From NCBI GenBank assembly GCA_002427045.1, contig DIPO01000046.1:45001-70743 (forward strand): a stretch of DNA of 25,743 nucleotides, given 5' to 3'. Made by a program: the position numbers and the translations under genes. A model generated the notes under the pieces. The model was given only the letters and a program-made list of their open reading frames with translations, had not been told where the DNA came from and did no database searches. Within the stretch, counting starts at the first letter, position 1; each line of letters starts with the position of its first letter. The DNA comes from Firmicutes bacterium UBA5486. Its GTDB lineage: Bacteria > Bacillota > UBA4882 > UBA10575. This document shows positions 1 through 8,369 of the stretch, in pieces.

Positions 1-45
1 AATGACAACGCAAAAAGCCCAAAGAAGCACATGATTATTTGCTAG

Positions 46-60
46 TTATGCAATTTCTTC
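46..60 (-). repeat. AATTGCATAA repeat, copy at mfd stop
   Basis: The minus strand reads GAAGAAATTGCATAA, matching the core of the intergenic repeats at 3689-3868, 9991-10012 and 10525-10541. Here the TAA is also the mfd stop codon. This is the weakest copy because coding constraint alone could explain it. Confidence 0.4.
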
Positions 61-3000
61 ACCTAGTAAATATAGAAGCGAATCTTTTATTAGTTTCCAC
101 AGTTCCGATGAAGTACGCCCGCTCGTCCGCCAACGGATCGTCAGTTGTTTTCCTGATTGGTACCTAACTTGCCCACGATATTTGATAATTAAAGAAGCAA
201 CCCGGTCCGCATTTAAGCCAGGAAGAAAACGGGCAACTATATCTCCACGTTCTGAAGAAACAGAGCTTATTCCAACATGTTTAGCAAGAACTTTAAATCT
301 TGCTATTTCGATTAGGTTCAAAACAGCTTCCGGAGGATCTCCGAACCTGTCTATAATCTCTTCTTCAAGTTCATCCGCTTCTTCTAAACTAGAAACAGCA
401 GCTATTTTTTTGTAAATCTCCACTTTTTGACTAGGATCGCTAATATATTTCTTAGGAATATAGGCATCTATTGCTAACTCAATTGTCGGATCAGGAGTAT
501 CAGGTTTCTGCTCACCACGTCGTTCTTTAATTGCTTCTTCTAAAAGTTTACAGTAAAGGTCAAAACCGATCGCAGCAATATGTCCATGTTGTTCGGGCCC
601 TAATAGATTCCCTGCTCCTCTAATCTCCAAGTCACGAAGGGCAATTTTATACCCTGAACCTAAATCGGAAAAATCTCTAATTGCTGCCAACCTTTTTTCT
701 GCCGCTTCTCTTATAAGTTTATCTTTACGATAAGTAAAATAAGCATATGCTACCCTGTTACTCCGGCCTACTCTACCTCGTAACTGATATAATTGAGAGA
801 GGCCAAGGCGATCCGCATCATAAACTATCAAAGTATTAACATTAGAAATATCTAACCCGTTCTCAATAATCGTTGTGCAAATTAATATATCTGCAGAACC
901 TTCGTAAAAACCGAGCATTACTTCTTCCAGGGTATCCTCATTCATCTGCCCATGAGCAATCTCAATTCGTGCTTCTGGGATCAGTTGTTGCAAATAGTTT
1001 GCCATCCGTTCGATGCTCTCTACCCGATTATAAACAAAGAAAATCTGTCCGCCTCGGTCTAATTCCCTACGGATTGCTTCCGCAATGACTTCTTCATTAA
1101 ATTCAACAACATAAGTCCTGACCGGAAACCGGTCTTCAGGGGGAGTCTCGATTACACTCATGTCTCTAATCCCAATCAGAGACATATGCAAAGTACGTGG
1201 AATTGGAGTAGCTGTTAGCGTCAGCACATCAACATTCTTCTTAAGCGCTTTAAGCCTTTCTTTATGTGCTACCCCAAATTTTTGTTCTTCATCAACAATT
1301 AAAAGGCCTAGATCCTTAAAGGAAATATCCTTCGATAAAAGGCGATGGGTACCAATGACTAAATCAACCGTCCCATCTTTTAATCCTTTAACTACTCTTT
1401 CCTGTTCAGCAGCAGACTGAAAACGACTTAAAACTCCTATTTTTACCGGATAACCACTAAATCGTTGCGTAAAAGTCTGAAAATGTTGCTGGGCAAGAAT
1501 TGTAGTAGGAACTAAAACTGCAACCTGTTTCCCTTCAATAACTGCTTTAAAAGCTGCCCGCATTGCTACTTCAGTCTTCCCGTAACCCACATCCCCACAA
1601 AGCAAACGATCCATTGGTGTGGCAGACTCCATATCTTTTTTTATTTCTTCCGTTGCCCGGATCTGATCTGGAGTCTCTTCATAAACAAAAGCTTCTTCAA
1701 ACTCTTTTTGCCAGACTGTATCCGGCGGAAAAACATACCCTTTTGCTGTAAAACGATCGGCATATAAAACTAGTAGTTTATCAGCCATCTCCTTAATTGA
1801 CTCTTTAACCCGGTTTTTTACTTTCTGCCAATCACCACCACCTAAACGATTAATTTTAGGCGGTGTTTCTTCTAAACCTACATACTTCTGAATAAAATGA
1901 ACCTGATCTGTAGGGACAAAAAGCCGATCCCGATCAGCATATTCTATTTCAAGATAATCCCGGCCAGCTCCATCAATCTCTAATTTTTTTATACCCACAT
2001 ATTTACCAATACCATGATTAATATGAACAATATAATCTCCAAATTTAAGCTCATCAACATTTGAAAGACGAATACCTTCTTTGGTAAAACGGGTTCTGAG
2101 CTTTTTCTTACGCCTAACTCGACCATAAATCTCGTTTTCAGTAAGGATTAATACTTTATCTAAGGGTAATTCTAATCCACTAGAAAGAGAAGCAGAAGTT
2201 AGATAAATCATGCCAGGAGAAAAACCTTTCTGATCCATACTTTCTGTTGTTAAAAAACCCTCATCCCTTAAAGACGTTTTTAGGTTTTCCAAACGTTCCT
2301 CTCCGGACATACTTATAATTACTACCCACTGTTCATTTATTCTACTGCGTAAATCTTTAATTAATCTATTCATTTGTCCAATAAAAACCGGAGCTGGGCG
2401 CAGAGGAAAAACAACCGTCTGGTTCGGTTCTGTTCCTTTTAAGGCCTTTCCTAAAGCAGACATTTGAAGGTTAGAATTCTTGGTTAAAGATGATTGTAAT
2501 TCAGAAAGAGTTAGATATAAATCTATTTCCTGTGGAAGGATTAATCCTCTCTCCAAAAAACCACCAATTGAACGTTTGTTTTCTTCTTCTAAAGCACGAA
2601 GATATTCTCTTCCCCTTACTGGTTCATCAAGAATAACCAACCCAGCTGTTACATATTCCAAAAAAGGTACAAGATCTGAACGGATTAGAGGTAAAAGCCG
2701 GTCAATACCCGGAAAAACTATCCCATTTTCTACTTTTTCTAAAAGCTCTGCGAACCGGTTCTGAAGAAAAGAAGCCGGCTCATTAATACCATGAGCATCT
2801 TTTTGTTTTAATAACCGTTCCGTTTGTATCTGAAGAAGAGTCTTAATCTTCTCTTTTGCTAATTCCCACTCCTCATTAGTCCATAGACCCTCTCGCGCAG
2901 GGAGGATCTCTACTCTATTCAGTTTATGAATAGATTTTTGGGTCTCAATATCAAAGCCACGAATTGAATCTACCTCATCCCCAAAAAATTCAATCCGCAA

Positions 3001-3576
3001 AGGTTCACGACGATTAGGAGGAAAAAGATCAACAATTCCGCCTCGGACACCAAACTCCCCGGGAATTTCAACCTTCTCTACTCTTTCGTAACCCATTATT
3101 ACTAATTTGTTAAGAAAGTTATCTCTTTTTCCGATCTCTTCGCCTACCTTAATATTAATAATAAAAGCGCTTAAGACTTCCGGAGGGATTACTTTCCTTA
3201 CTAAAGCAGGCCAAGAAGTAATCACTAACCGCCTTTGGCCTTTGTTTAAAGTGCTAAGAACCGAAAGCCGCTCTCCTGCTACTTCTTTTTCATAAGCCTC
3301 TTCGTGTGCTAAAAGGTCATACGCCGGAAATACCAGAAGGATCCCCTCGCCCAGAATCAATTCCAGATCTGAAGCCAGTCGCTCAGCTTCAGAAGGGGTA
3401 TTAGTAATAATCAACATCCCCTGATTAAACTGTTCCCATAAGGTTGCCAAAACAAAGGCACGTTGGGAACCACTAAGTCCCTGTATTAGTGTTGTTTTCT
3501 TTTTCTGTTTTAGAAGCTGAAAAAGCGTTCGGGTTTCCGTCCAAGTTTGTAGTTGTTTTACAAGCATACCGAACAA
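46..3576 (-). CDS. mfd: Transcription-repair coupling factor Mfd
   Basis: This 1176-residue protein has the usual Mfd length. It is an ATP-dependent translocase that removes RNA polymerase stalled at DNA lesions and recruits UvrA. Visible parts in order are a UvrB-like N-terminal module, a CarD-like polymerase-interaction segment (DYIVHINHGIGKYVG, near residue 515), and superfamily 2 helicase motifs. The helicase motifs are GDVGYGKTE (near 660), DEEQ (near 761), TATPIPRT and QLRGRVGR. A TRCF C-terminal domain follows. The start is a TTG: an AGGGGG Shine-Dalgarno lies 8 nt upstream of it, whereas the ATG three codons later would be 17 nt away. It is separated from pth by about 390 bp, so it probably has its own promoter. 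The stop codon falls inside a copy of the AATTGCATAA repeat. Confidence 0.98.
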   Translation of the reverse strand: MFGMLVKQLQTWTETRTLFQLLKQKKKTTLIQGLSGSQRAFVLATLWEQFNQGMLIITNTPSEAERLASDLELILGEGILLVFPAYDLLAHEEAYEKEVAGERLSVLSTLNKGQRRLVITSWPALVRKVIPPEVLSAFIINIKVGEEIGKRDNFLNKLVIMGYERVEKVEIPGEFGVRGGIVDLFPPNRREPLRIEFFGDEVDSIRGFDIETQKSIHKLNRVEILPAREGLWTNEEWELAKEKIKTLLQIQTERLLKQKDAHGINEPASFLQNRFAELLEKVENGIVFPGIDRLLPLIRSDLVPFLEYVTAGLVILDEPVRGREYLRALEEENKRSIGGFLERGLILPQEIDLYLTLSELQSSLTKNSNLQMSALGKALKGTEPNQTVVFPLRPAPVFIGQMNRLIKDLRSRINEQWVVIISMSGEERLENLKTSLRDEGFLTTESMDQKGFSPGMIYLTSASLSSGLELPLDKVLILTENEIYGRVRRKKKLRTRFTKEGIRLSNVDELKFGDYIVHINHGIGKYVGIKKLEIDGAGRDYLEIEYADRDRLFVPTDQVHFIQKYVGLEETPPKINRLGGGDWQKVKNRVKESIKEMADKLLVLYADRFTAKGYVFPPDTVWQKEFEEAFVYEETPDQIRATEEIKKDMESATPMDRLLCGDVGYGKTEVAMRAAFKAVIEGKQVAVLVPTTILAQQHFQTFTQRFSGYPVKIGVLSRFQSAAEQERVVKGLKDGTVDLVIGTHRLLSKDISFKDLGLLIVDEEQKFGVAHKERLKALKKNVDVLTLTATPIPRTLHMSLIGIRDMSVIETPPEDRFPVRTYVVEFNEEVIAEAIRRELDRGGQIFFVYNRVESIERMANYLQQLIPEARIEIAHGQMNEDTLEEVMLGFYEGSADILICTTIIENGLDISNVNTLIVYDADRLGLSQLYQLRGRVGRSNRVAYAYFTYRKDKLIREAAEKRLAAIRDFSDLGSGYKIALRDLEIRGAGNLLGPEQHGHIAAIGFDLYCKLLEEAIKERRGEQKPDTPDPTIELAIDAYIPKKYISDPSQKVEIYKKIAAVSSLEEADELEEEIIDRFGDPPEAVLNLIEIARFKVLAKHVGISSVSSERGDIVARFLPGLNADRVASLIIKYRGQVRYQSGKQLTIRWRTSGRTSSELWKLIKDSLLYLLGEEIA

Positions 3577-3967
3577 AGATAATTCCCCCTACCATAAGAA
3601 AAAAATATCTCCTCAGAAGAGCTTATTAAAGAAAGTACTCCAGATCAATAACGATTATTACTGATTAATTAAGTTAAAATTAATATTATTAACTGAAGGA
3701 ATTGCATAATTGCCTTTGGCCTCCATTTGACCACAATATATAGTCAAAGGATTGTCTGATTTCCAAAGACATCGCTAAAATTTAGAAGATATTATTAGAG
3801 AATTCCTAGTGAGAATATCATGTTGTGGTTAAACCTTAATTATTCATTTATGCAATTCCTTAAATTAACCATAAAAACTAAACTTGTAGCTATTGAATAA
3901 TATACTAATCAAGAAAATCTTGGCCATTGGGCAAACACCTGGTAATAATAATTAGCATAACTCAAGT
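3577..3967. other. Intergenic region, no gene seen
   Basis: There is no ORF with a ribosome-binding site in these 390 bp. In Bacillus the small gene fin lies between pth and mfd; nothing like it is visible here. The stretch is very AT-rich and holds the inverted repeat pair described separately. It presumably contains the mfd promoter, but I could not pick a convincing one. Confidence 0.6.
3689..3868. repeat. Inverted pair of AATTGCATAA repeats (MITE-like)
   Basis: Two 24-bp arms, 3689-3712 (plus) and 3845-3868 (minus), match at 21 of 24 positions. They share AAGGAATTGCATAA exactly and are flanked on the outside by TTAA. They enclose about 130 bp with no ORF. The layout is that of a small element with terminal inverted repeats. 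I do not recognise the family. Confidence 0.55.
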
Positions 3968-4570
3968 TTATTCTTCGTGTTTTTTCTGCTCTTTAAGTAA
4001 AGAGGGTACAAAACCATTATATACACTCATAGCCTTTTCGGTTCCTTCTTTAATCCATGTTATTACAGCATTTGCAGCCCATAAAGTTACCTCAGGAAGA
4101 AGCTCTTTCTCTTCCTTACTAAAGTTCCCAAGGACGTAGTGGATCATTCCAGACTTTGCAAGTGGAGAATCGACTCCTATTCGCAATCTCGGAATCTCTT
4201 CACCGGTTATTGCAATAATTGATCTAAGTCCTTTGTGCCCTCCAGAACTCCCTTTTTGCCTAAGTCTAATATATCCAAAAGGAAGAGAAACATCATCGGA
4301 TATTATTATTACCCTATGCAGTGGAGCATGATACCTTTCTAGCAAAATTTTCACTGCCTCGCCGCTGAGGTTCATATAAGTTAAAGGTTTAGCTAAAATT
4401 ATTCCGCCATTTCCTGTTCGGGTGGCCCCGTAGATTAACTTATCTTCCTTGCGATTTAATTGTACATCAAGCAACCTGGCTAAATGGTCCAATACCAAAA
4501 ACCCGGCATTATGCCGGGTTAAGTTATATTTTTTCCCAGGGTTACCTAAACCAATCACAATATAATTCAT
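3968..4570 (-). CDS. pth: Peptidyl-tRNA hydrolase
   Basis: The 200-residue protein is full length for Pth. It hydrolyses peptidyl-tRNAs released from stalled ribosomes and recycles the tRNA. The N-terminus reads GLGNPG with N10, followed by RHNAGF carrying the catalytic His20. N67 (MNLSG) and D93 (SDDVSLPFG) fit the remaining active-site positions. The C-terminal part is the variable, charged region of the family. It starts 35 bp after rplY in the same direction, the normal ctc-spoVC order of Firmicutes, so the two are likely co-transcribed. The Shine-Dalgarno (GGTGA) is modest. Confidence 0.97.
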   Translation of the reverse strand: MNYIVIGLGNPGKKYNLTRHNAGFLVLDHLARLLDVQLNRKEDKLIYGATRTGNGGIILAKPLTYMNLSGEAVKILLERYHAPLHRVIIISDDVSLPFGYIRLRQKGSSGGHKGLRSIIAITGEEIPRLRIGVDSPLAKSGMIHYVLGNFSKEEKELLPEVTLWAANAVITWIKEGTEKAMSVYNGFVPSLLKEQKKHEE

Positions 4571-4605
4571 CTATTTTCACCAATGAAACCTTTCTACTAT
4601 TCGGG

Positions 4606-5256
4606 TTATTCCGCTTCAGTAGTTTCAGGTGCTGCGGCTCCTTCTGTCTCTTCAGTTAATTCTACTTCTTCATCAGCTTCTTCTTCGTCTTCATCAATTT
4701 CCATCTTAGGAATAGTTGCTACTACTACAGGTTCATTACTATCTGCAGTAAATTTTACTCCAGATGGTAGTTCTAAATCCGCAATTGTAATCGCTTCATT
4801 TACCGTTAATTTTGAAACATCAACTTCTATTTTTGCTGGAATCTCCGCTGGTAAACAAGAAACCTCTAATCGATAGTGGATCTGATCAACTACAGAACCA
4901 TCATCTTCCCTTTCCTCTTCGCCAACCAGTACCACCGGCACGTTTACATTTACCTCTTGTTCCATAGAAACCTGGTATAGGTCTAGATGTAAGGGAGTTC
5001 TTTTTACCGGATCATACTGAATTTCCTTAACTAGCACTGGTAAATCTTCGGTCTTGTTACCACGAGTTAATCTTAGCATAAGCAACTGGTTTGTTCCTTG
5101 TGTACTAAAATATTTACGGACTTCCCTTAAGTTAAGACTAAGATTTTCTTGTGCATTTCCGTATAAAACAGCAGGCAAAGTCCCTTGTTGGCGAAGACGA
5201 TATGCTGCCCCTTTACCGGTTCCTTCTCGTATTGCCGCATTTAGCACTAATTCCAT
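4606..5256 (-). CDS. rplY: 50S ribosomal protein L25 / Ctc
   Basis: This 216-residue member of the long L25/TL5/Ctc family binds 5S rRNA in the 50S subunit; in Bacillus it is a general stress protein. It has an N-terminal L25 domain, then the beta-rich TL5 C-terminal domain. From about residue 187 there is a strongly acidic tail rich in Glu and Asp, a usual feature of the family. A GGGAGG ribosome-binding site precedes the ATG. It is followed by pth and preceded by glmU. The prs gene that commonly separates glmU from rplY is missing; the 108-bp gap is too short to hold it. Confidence 0.95.
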   Translation of the reverse strand: MELVLNAAIREGTGKGAAYRLRQQGTLPAVLYGNAQENLSLNLREVRKYFSTQGTNQLLMLRLTRGNKTEDLPVLVKEIQYDPVKRTPLHLDLYQVSMEQEVNVNVPVVLVGEEEREDDGSVVDQIHYRLEVSCLPAEIPAKIEVDVSKLTVNEAITIADLELPSGVKFTADSNEPVVVATIPKMEIDEDEEEADEEVELTEETEGAAAPETTEAE

Positions 5257-5364
5257 AGATAACCAACCTCCCGCATTAATATAGTAACTATTTATTATTA
5301 TTTATCTCCAAAAACATTGAATTATTATATCATAATAATCTTTAGTGAGCAAATCTATCCCTTT

Positions 5365-6945
5365 TTATCTTGCTGTAATTTTAACGCTTACTGTTTTGCT
5401 AGGATACCATCCTTCTTTAAAAGCCCTCATTTTTAAGATCGTCTCTTCTTTAAGTTCTAGTGGTTGGCTATAAACCAGTGATTCCTCAGTAGGTTCTGTG
5501 CCATCAAGTGTATAACAAATTACAGCCCCTTTTATTAGGCAATTGAGCTTAACCATTTGAAACTGTTCCTTTTTCGTCGCACTAATTTCAAAAGTCGGCC
5601 TACTAATTTTATGCACCTGTTGTGCACGGGCAATCGCCAAGGCATATGCCGGAACATCCTCTGTTATCGTAGAACCCGCTCCAATTACTGCTTTTTCTCC
5701 TATATTGACTGGCGCTACCAAATTGGTATTACTACCGATAAAAGCTCCATCTTTTATAGTAGTCTCCCATTTATTTCCACCATCATAATTACAAGTAATA
5801 GTTCCAGCACCAATATTCACATCTGTCCCGATCTTAGTATCTCCAATATAGCTTAAATGGGGAACTTTACTCCCTTCCCCAATCTGCGAGTTTTTCACTT
5901 CCACAAACCCGCCAATTTTGGTATGTTCTTCAGCAGTAGTTCCTGGACGAATATGGGCATAGGGTCCAACATTAACATGATTCTTTAACCGGGTTTGCGT
6001 AATCGTACTAAACTGAATCTGACAATCATCCCCAATTATTGAATCAGAAACTTGAGAAAATGGGCCAATATGACAATTTTCACCGATTTTCGTATTCCCT
6101 TTAAGGATCGTGCCAGGATAAATAGTAGTATCTCTGCCAATTTTAACACGGGGATCAATATAGGTGACCATAGGATCTATGATACTAACACCTACATCCA
6201 TAAGCCTTTCTAAAATCATTGCTTGCATTACCCGTTCTGTTTCTGCTAAAGCCTTCCGGTTATTAGGGCCCAAAATTTCTCCGGGATTACTACATCTTAC
6301 CGCTTTTAAATTTTTGCCTTGTTTAGCTAACAAGGCTATAACATCAGTTAAATAATATTCTCCTTGCGCATTTTGTGGTTGTATTTTTGTAATTATTTTC
6401 TTTAATTCTTGATAAGAAAAACAATAAATCCCTGTATTTACTTCATTTATTGACTTCTCTGCTGCTCTGGCATCCTGTTCTTCAACTATTCCCTTCAGCG
6501 AACCATCAGAAGAACGAATTATTCTTCCATATCCTGTCGGATCTTTAACTTCGGCAGTAAGAACAGTAGCTGCTGCTTTCTGAGCCTGATGTTCCTTAAT
6601 TAGACCCTGTAAACTGTCAGCAGAAATAAAGGGGGTATCTCCATATAGTACGAGCAGATCCCCGGAAAAGCTTCCCATTTCATCACAAGCTATTTTAACC
6701 GCATGCCCTGTACCAAGTTGTTCCTTTTGCCATGCATATTCAACCTGATCCCCAATCAGGTCTATAACTTCGTCTCCTTTATATCCCACTACTACTAATG
6801 GTTTTAATTCAGACAATTTTAAAGCTTCCCAGATTACATACTGAATCATCGGAACACCGCATATTGGAAGAATAACCTTTGGAAGCTCTGATTTCATTCT
6901 CGTTCCTTTACCAGCAGCTAAAATAAGTGTTTTAAGCTCGGACAC
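5365..6945 (-). CDS. glmU: GlmU with extra C-terminal chitobiase-type domain
   Basis: This bifunctional enzyme acetylates glucosamine-1-phosphate and then adds UMP to make UDP-GlcNAc, the precursor of peptidoglycan. Residues 1-230 are the uridylyltransferase (LAAGKGTRMKSELPK at 9-23, YGDTP with D103, GYGRI). Residues 250-446 are the left-handed beta-helix acetyltransferase with catalytic His363 in KVPHLSYIGD and NIGAGTITCNYDGG. The family normally ends at about residue 456, but here about 78 residues follow (449-526, bases 5368-5601). They include CYTLDGTEPTEES, then Y-x-x-P-L and a closing KMRAFKEGWYPSKTVSV segment. This matches the FN3-associated / chitobiase C-terminal (CHB_HEX_C) pattern; that assignment is by eye. 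The GTG start has AGGAGG 7 nt upstream. Confidence 0.96.
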   Translation of the reverse strand: MSELKTLILAAGKGTRMKSELPKVILPICGVPMIQYVIWEALKLSELKPLVVVGYKGDEVIDLIGDQVEYAWQKEQLGTGHAVKIACDEMGSFSGDLLVLYGDTPFISADSLQGLIKEHQAQKAAATVLTAEVKDPTGYGRIIRSSDGSLKGIVEEQDARAAEKSINEVNTGIYCFSYQELKKIITKIQPQNAQGEYYLTDVIALLAKQGKNLKAVRCSNPGEILGPNNRKALAETERVMQAMILERLMDVGVSIIDPMVTYIDPRVKIGRDTTIYPGTILKGNTKIGENCHIGPFSQVSDSIIGDDCQIQFSTITQTRLKNHVNVGPYAHIRPGTTAEEHTKIGGFVEVKNSQIGEGSKVPHLSYIGDTKIGTDVNIGAGTITCNYDGGNKWETTIKDGAFIGSNTNLVAPVNIGEKAVIGAGSTITEDVPAYALAIARAQQVHKISRPTFEISATKKEQFQMVKLNCLIKGAVICYTLDGTEPTEESLVYSQPLELKEETILKMRAFKEGWYPSKTVSVKITAR

Positions 6946-6998
6946 CTTAATGCCTCCTAATGCTGTATCAGCTAATTATATTTTAAACAATCATCCAT

Positions 6999-7021
6999 AA
7001 AAAAACTCCGCCGTAGCAGAG
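6999..7021 (-). terminator. Rho-independent terminator after tRNA-Gln
   Basis: On the minus strand CTCTGC, a TACG loop and GCGGAG are followed by seven Ts. It lies 24 nt beyond the tRNA 3' end and before the glmU ribosome-binding site. It should end the tRNA transcript and separate it from glmU. Confidence 0.85.
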
Positions 7022-7044
7022 CGAATTCAAAAAACAATATTTAA

Positions 7045-7119
7045 TGGCTGGGGCGGTTGGATTCGAACCAACGCATGCGGGAGTCAAAGTCCCGTGCCTT
7101 ACCACTTGGCTACGCCCCA
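7045..7119 (-). tRNA. tRNA-Gln (TTG)
   Basis: A 75-nt cloverleaf with acceptor stem TGGGGCG/CGCCCCA, anticodon loop CTTTGAC (anticodon TTG), a TTCGAAT T-loop and an encoded CCA end. It sits between spoVG and glmU, interrupting the usual adjacent pair. Confidence 0.95.
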
Positions 7120-7207
7120 ACAATTATTGACCATCCCAATAGCATTGATAATTATAACAAATATATTGGGATCATGTCAATAGGCAATTGCTTCTTTTTT
7201 TTATTTA

Positions 7208-7462
7208 TTATTCTGCTTTTTCGTATTCTTCCAAAATCGCATTCTGTATAAGTTGCCTAGTATCAGAGTTAATCGGGTGGGCAATATCTTTAAACTCACC
7301 AGATGGTGTCTTCCGACTGGGCATAGCAACAAATAGCCCTTTTTGACCCTCGATTACTCTGATTTCCCTCACGACAAACGCATTGTCAAAAGTAATGGAC
7401 GCAATGGCCTTCATTTTACTCCCATTATCAATTTTTTTAAGACGAACATCCGTAATGTTCAT
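7208..7462 (-). CDS. spoVG: Septation/sporulation regulator SpoVG
   Basis: The 84-residue protein matches SpoVG along its whole length (MNITDVRLKKI, ASITFDNAFVVREIRVIEG, FVAMPSRKTPSGEFKDIAHP). It lacks part of the acidic tail seen in the 97-residue Bacillus protein. SpoVG is a nucleic-acid-binding regulator that affects septation during sporulation. The Shine-Dalgarno AGAGGTG is well placed. A sigma-H-like promoter about 40 nt upstream and a terminator beyond that indicate a separate transcription unit. Confidence 0.97.
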   Translation of the reverse strand: MNITDVRLKKIDNGSKMKAIASITFDNAFVVREIRVIEGQKGLFVAMPSRKTPSGEFKDIAHPINSDTRQLIQNAILEEYEKAE

Positions 7463-7501
7463 ATTTTCACCTCTTTTTGAAAATAAAGTAAGCTTTTTAC
7501 T

Positions 7502-7527
7502 GTTTCGACATAAAAGCTTGAAATCCT
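7502..7527 (-). promoter_or_regulatory. Sigma-H-type promoter of spoVG
   Basis: On the minus strand AGGATTT (complement of 7521-7527) is followed after 14 nt by GAAAC (complement of 7502-7506). The Bacillus subtilis spoVG sigma-H promoter, as I recall it, has AGGATTT, the same 14-nt gap and GAATT. An A/T-rich stretch lies upstream, as at the Bacillus promoter. The -10 match is imperfect. Confidence 0.65.
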
Positions 7528-7556
7528 TTCCAGTTTTAAAATTTTGCTAAAACAGA

Positions 7557-7592
7557 TAAAAAAAGCTTTTCCTAAAAAAGAAAAAGCTTTTT
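7557..7592. terminator. Bidirectional terminator
   Basis: Inverted arms AAAAAGCTTTT (7560-7570) and AAAAGCTTTTT (7582-7592) have A/T tracts on both sides. It lies just after the stop of the nucleotidyltransferase gene on the minus strand and upstream of the spoVG promoter. Confidence 0.7.
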
Positions 7593-7594
7593 GC

Positions 7595-8338
7595 TTATTT
7601 TAAAATTGATTGAACCAGCTTTAAATCACTTGGCTTATCCACGTCAATACCTATCTCCGGATATAATGAAGTAATTCCTGCTACTTTTAGCTTAAGAATC
7701 TGTTCGACCCGAGCCTCAATTTCCGCTATAGTTAAACGTCCCGTTATAAGCCGGAAAAGAAATTTTAGCCCTAACATATTACAAAGTTTTAATGGGTGTT
7801 TTCTAAGTGCAATGGCCTGCTGAATTAGCTCACTATAAGATAGAATTACCTTTGATTTAAGAAGTACTACATTCCCACCAGTAAAGATTCCATCTTTTAA
7901 CCGTACATAAGTCCTTTTTACGCCTTGATATTTCTCTTCGATCTTCTCTTTAGGCACAAACGAATAATAAATATCTGCTTCTCTTTTAGAACATTCTCCT
8001 AAGAAATCTTGGAGTGCCGCTTGTGAGATTAAAGGTATATCAGAAGTAAGCACCAGTAATAATCCTTCCGAGTCAAGGTAACGAACTGCTTGAAGAAGGC
8101 TATCAAGCATACTTTTCCCCGGTGGTAAAACCTCCACCTTTGGCCATTTACTTTTGTCAATGATCCCTTCCTGGGTAACAACAGCTATTCTTTGAATCTC
8201 CTCCATACCTTCTAGAGTAGCAATTACAAATTCAATCATTGGTTGATTATTAATCTTAATACCAGCTTCATATGGAGAATCATCTGCTTCTCTAAGAGAA
8301 CCAGTATTCATTGCCCCGCCAAGAATAATTGCCTCCAT
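7595..8338 (-). CDS. MobA-like nucleotidyltransferase
   Basis: This 247-residue protein has the fold signature of NTP-transferases related to MobA and the GlmU N-domain. It opens with a variant glycine loop (MEAIILGG, with G13 further on), then the acceptor segment INNQPMIEFV. The metal-binding acidic motif is LVLTSDIPLI, followed by TGGNVVLL and a closing GIDVDKPSDLKLV. Such enzymes join a nucleotide to a sugar phosphate or cofactor; the substrate here is unknown. It follows the GntR gene in the same operon, and a homologue commonly occupies this place between ispE and spoVG in Peptococcaceae-type genomes. The first glycine loop is less canonical than in GlmU, so the catalytic specificity may differ. 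Confidence 0.82.
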   Translation of the reverse strand: MEAIILGGAMNTGSLREADDSPYEAGIKINNQPMIEFVIATLEGMEEIQRIAVVTQEGIIDKSKWPKVEVLPPGKSMLDSLLQAVRYLDSEGLLLVLTSDIPLISQAALQDFLGECSKREADIYYSFVPKEKIEEKYQGVKRTYVRLKDGIFTGGNVVLLKSKVILSYSELIQQAIALRKHPLKLCNMLGLKFLFRLITGRLTIAEIEARVEQILKLKVAGITSLYPEIGIDVDKPSDLKLVQSILK

Positions 8339-8369
8339 GAAACTCCTCCTTAATCAACCGAGCTGCATG

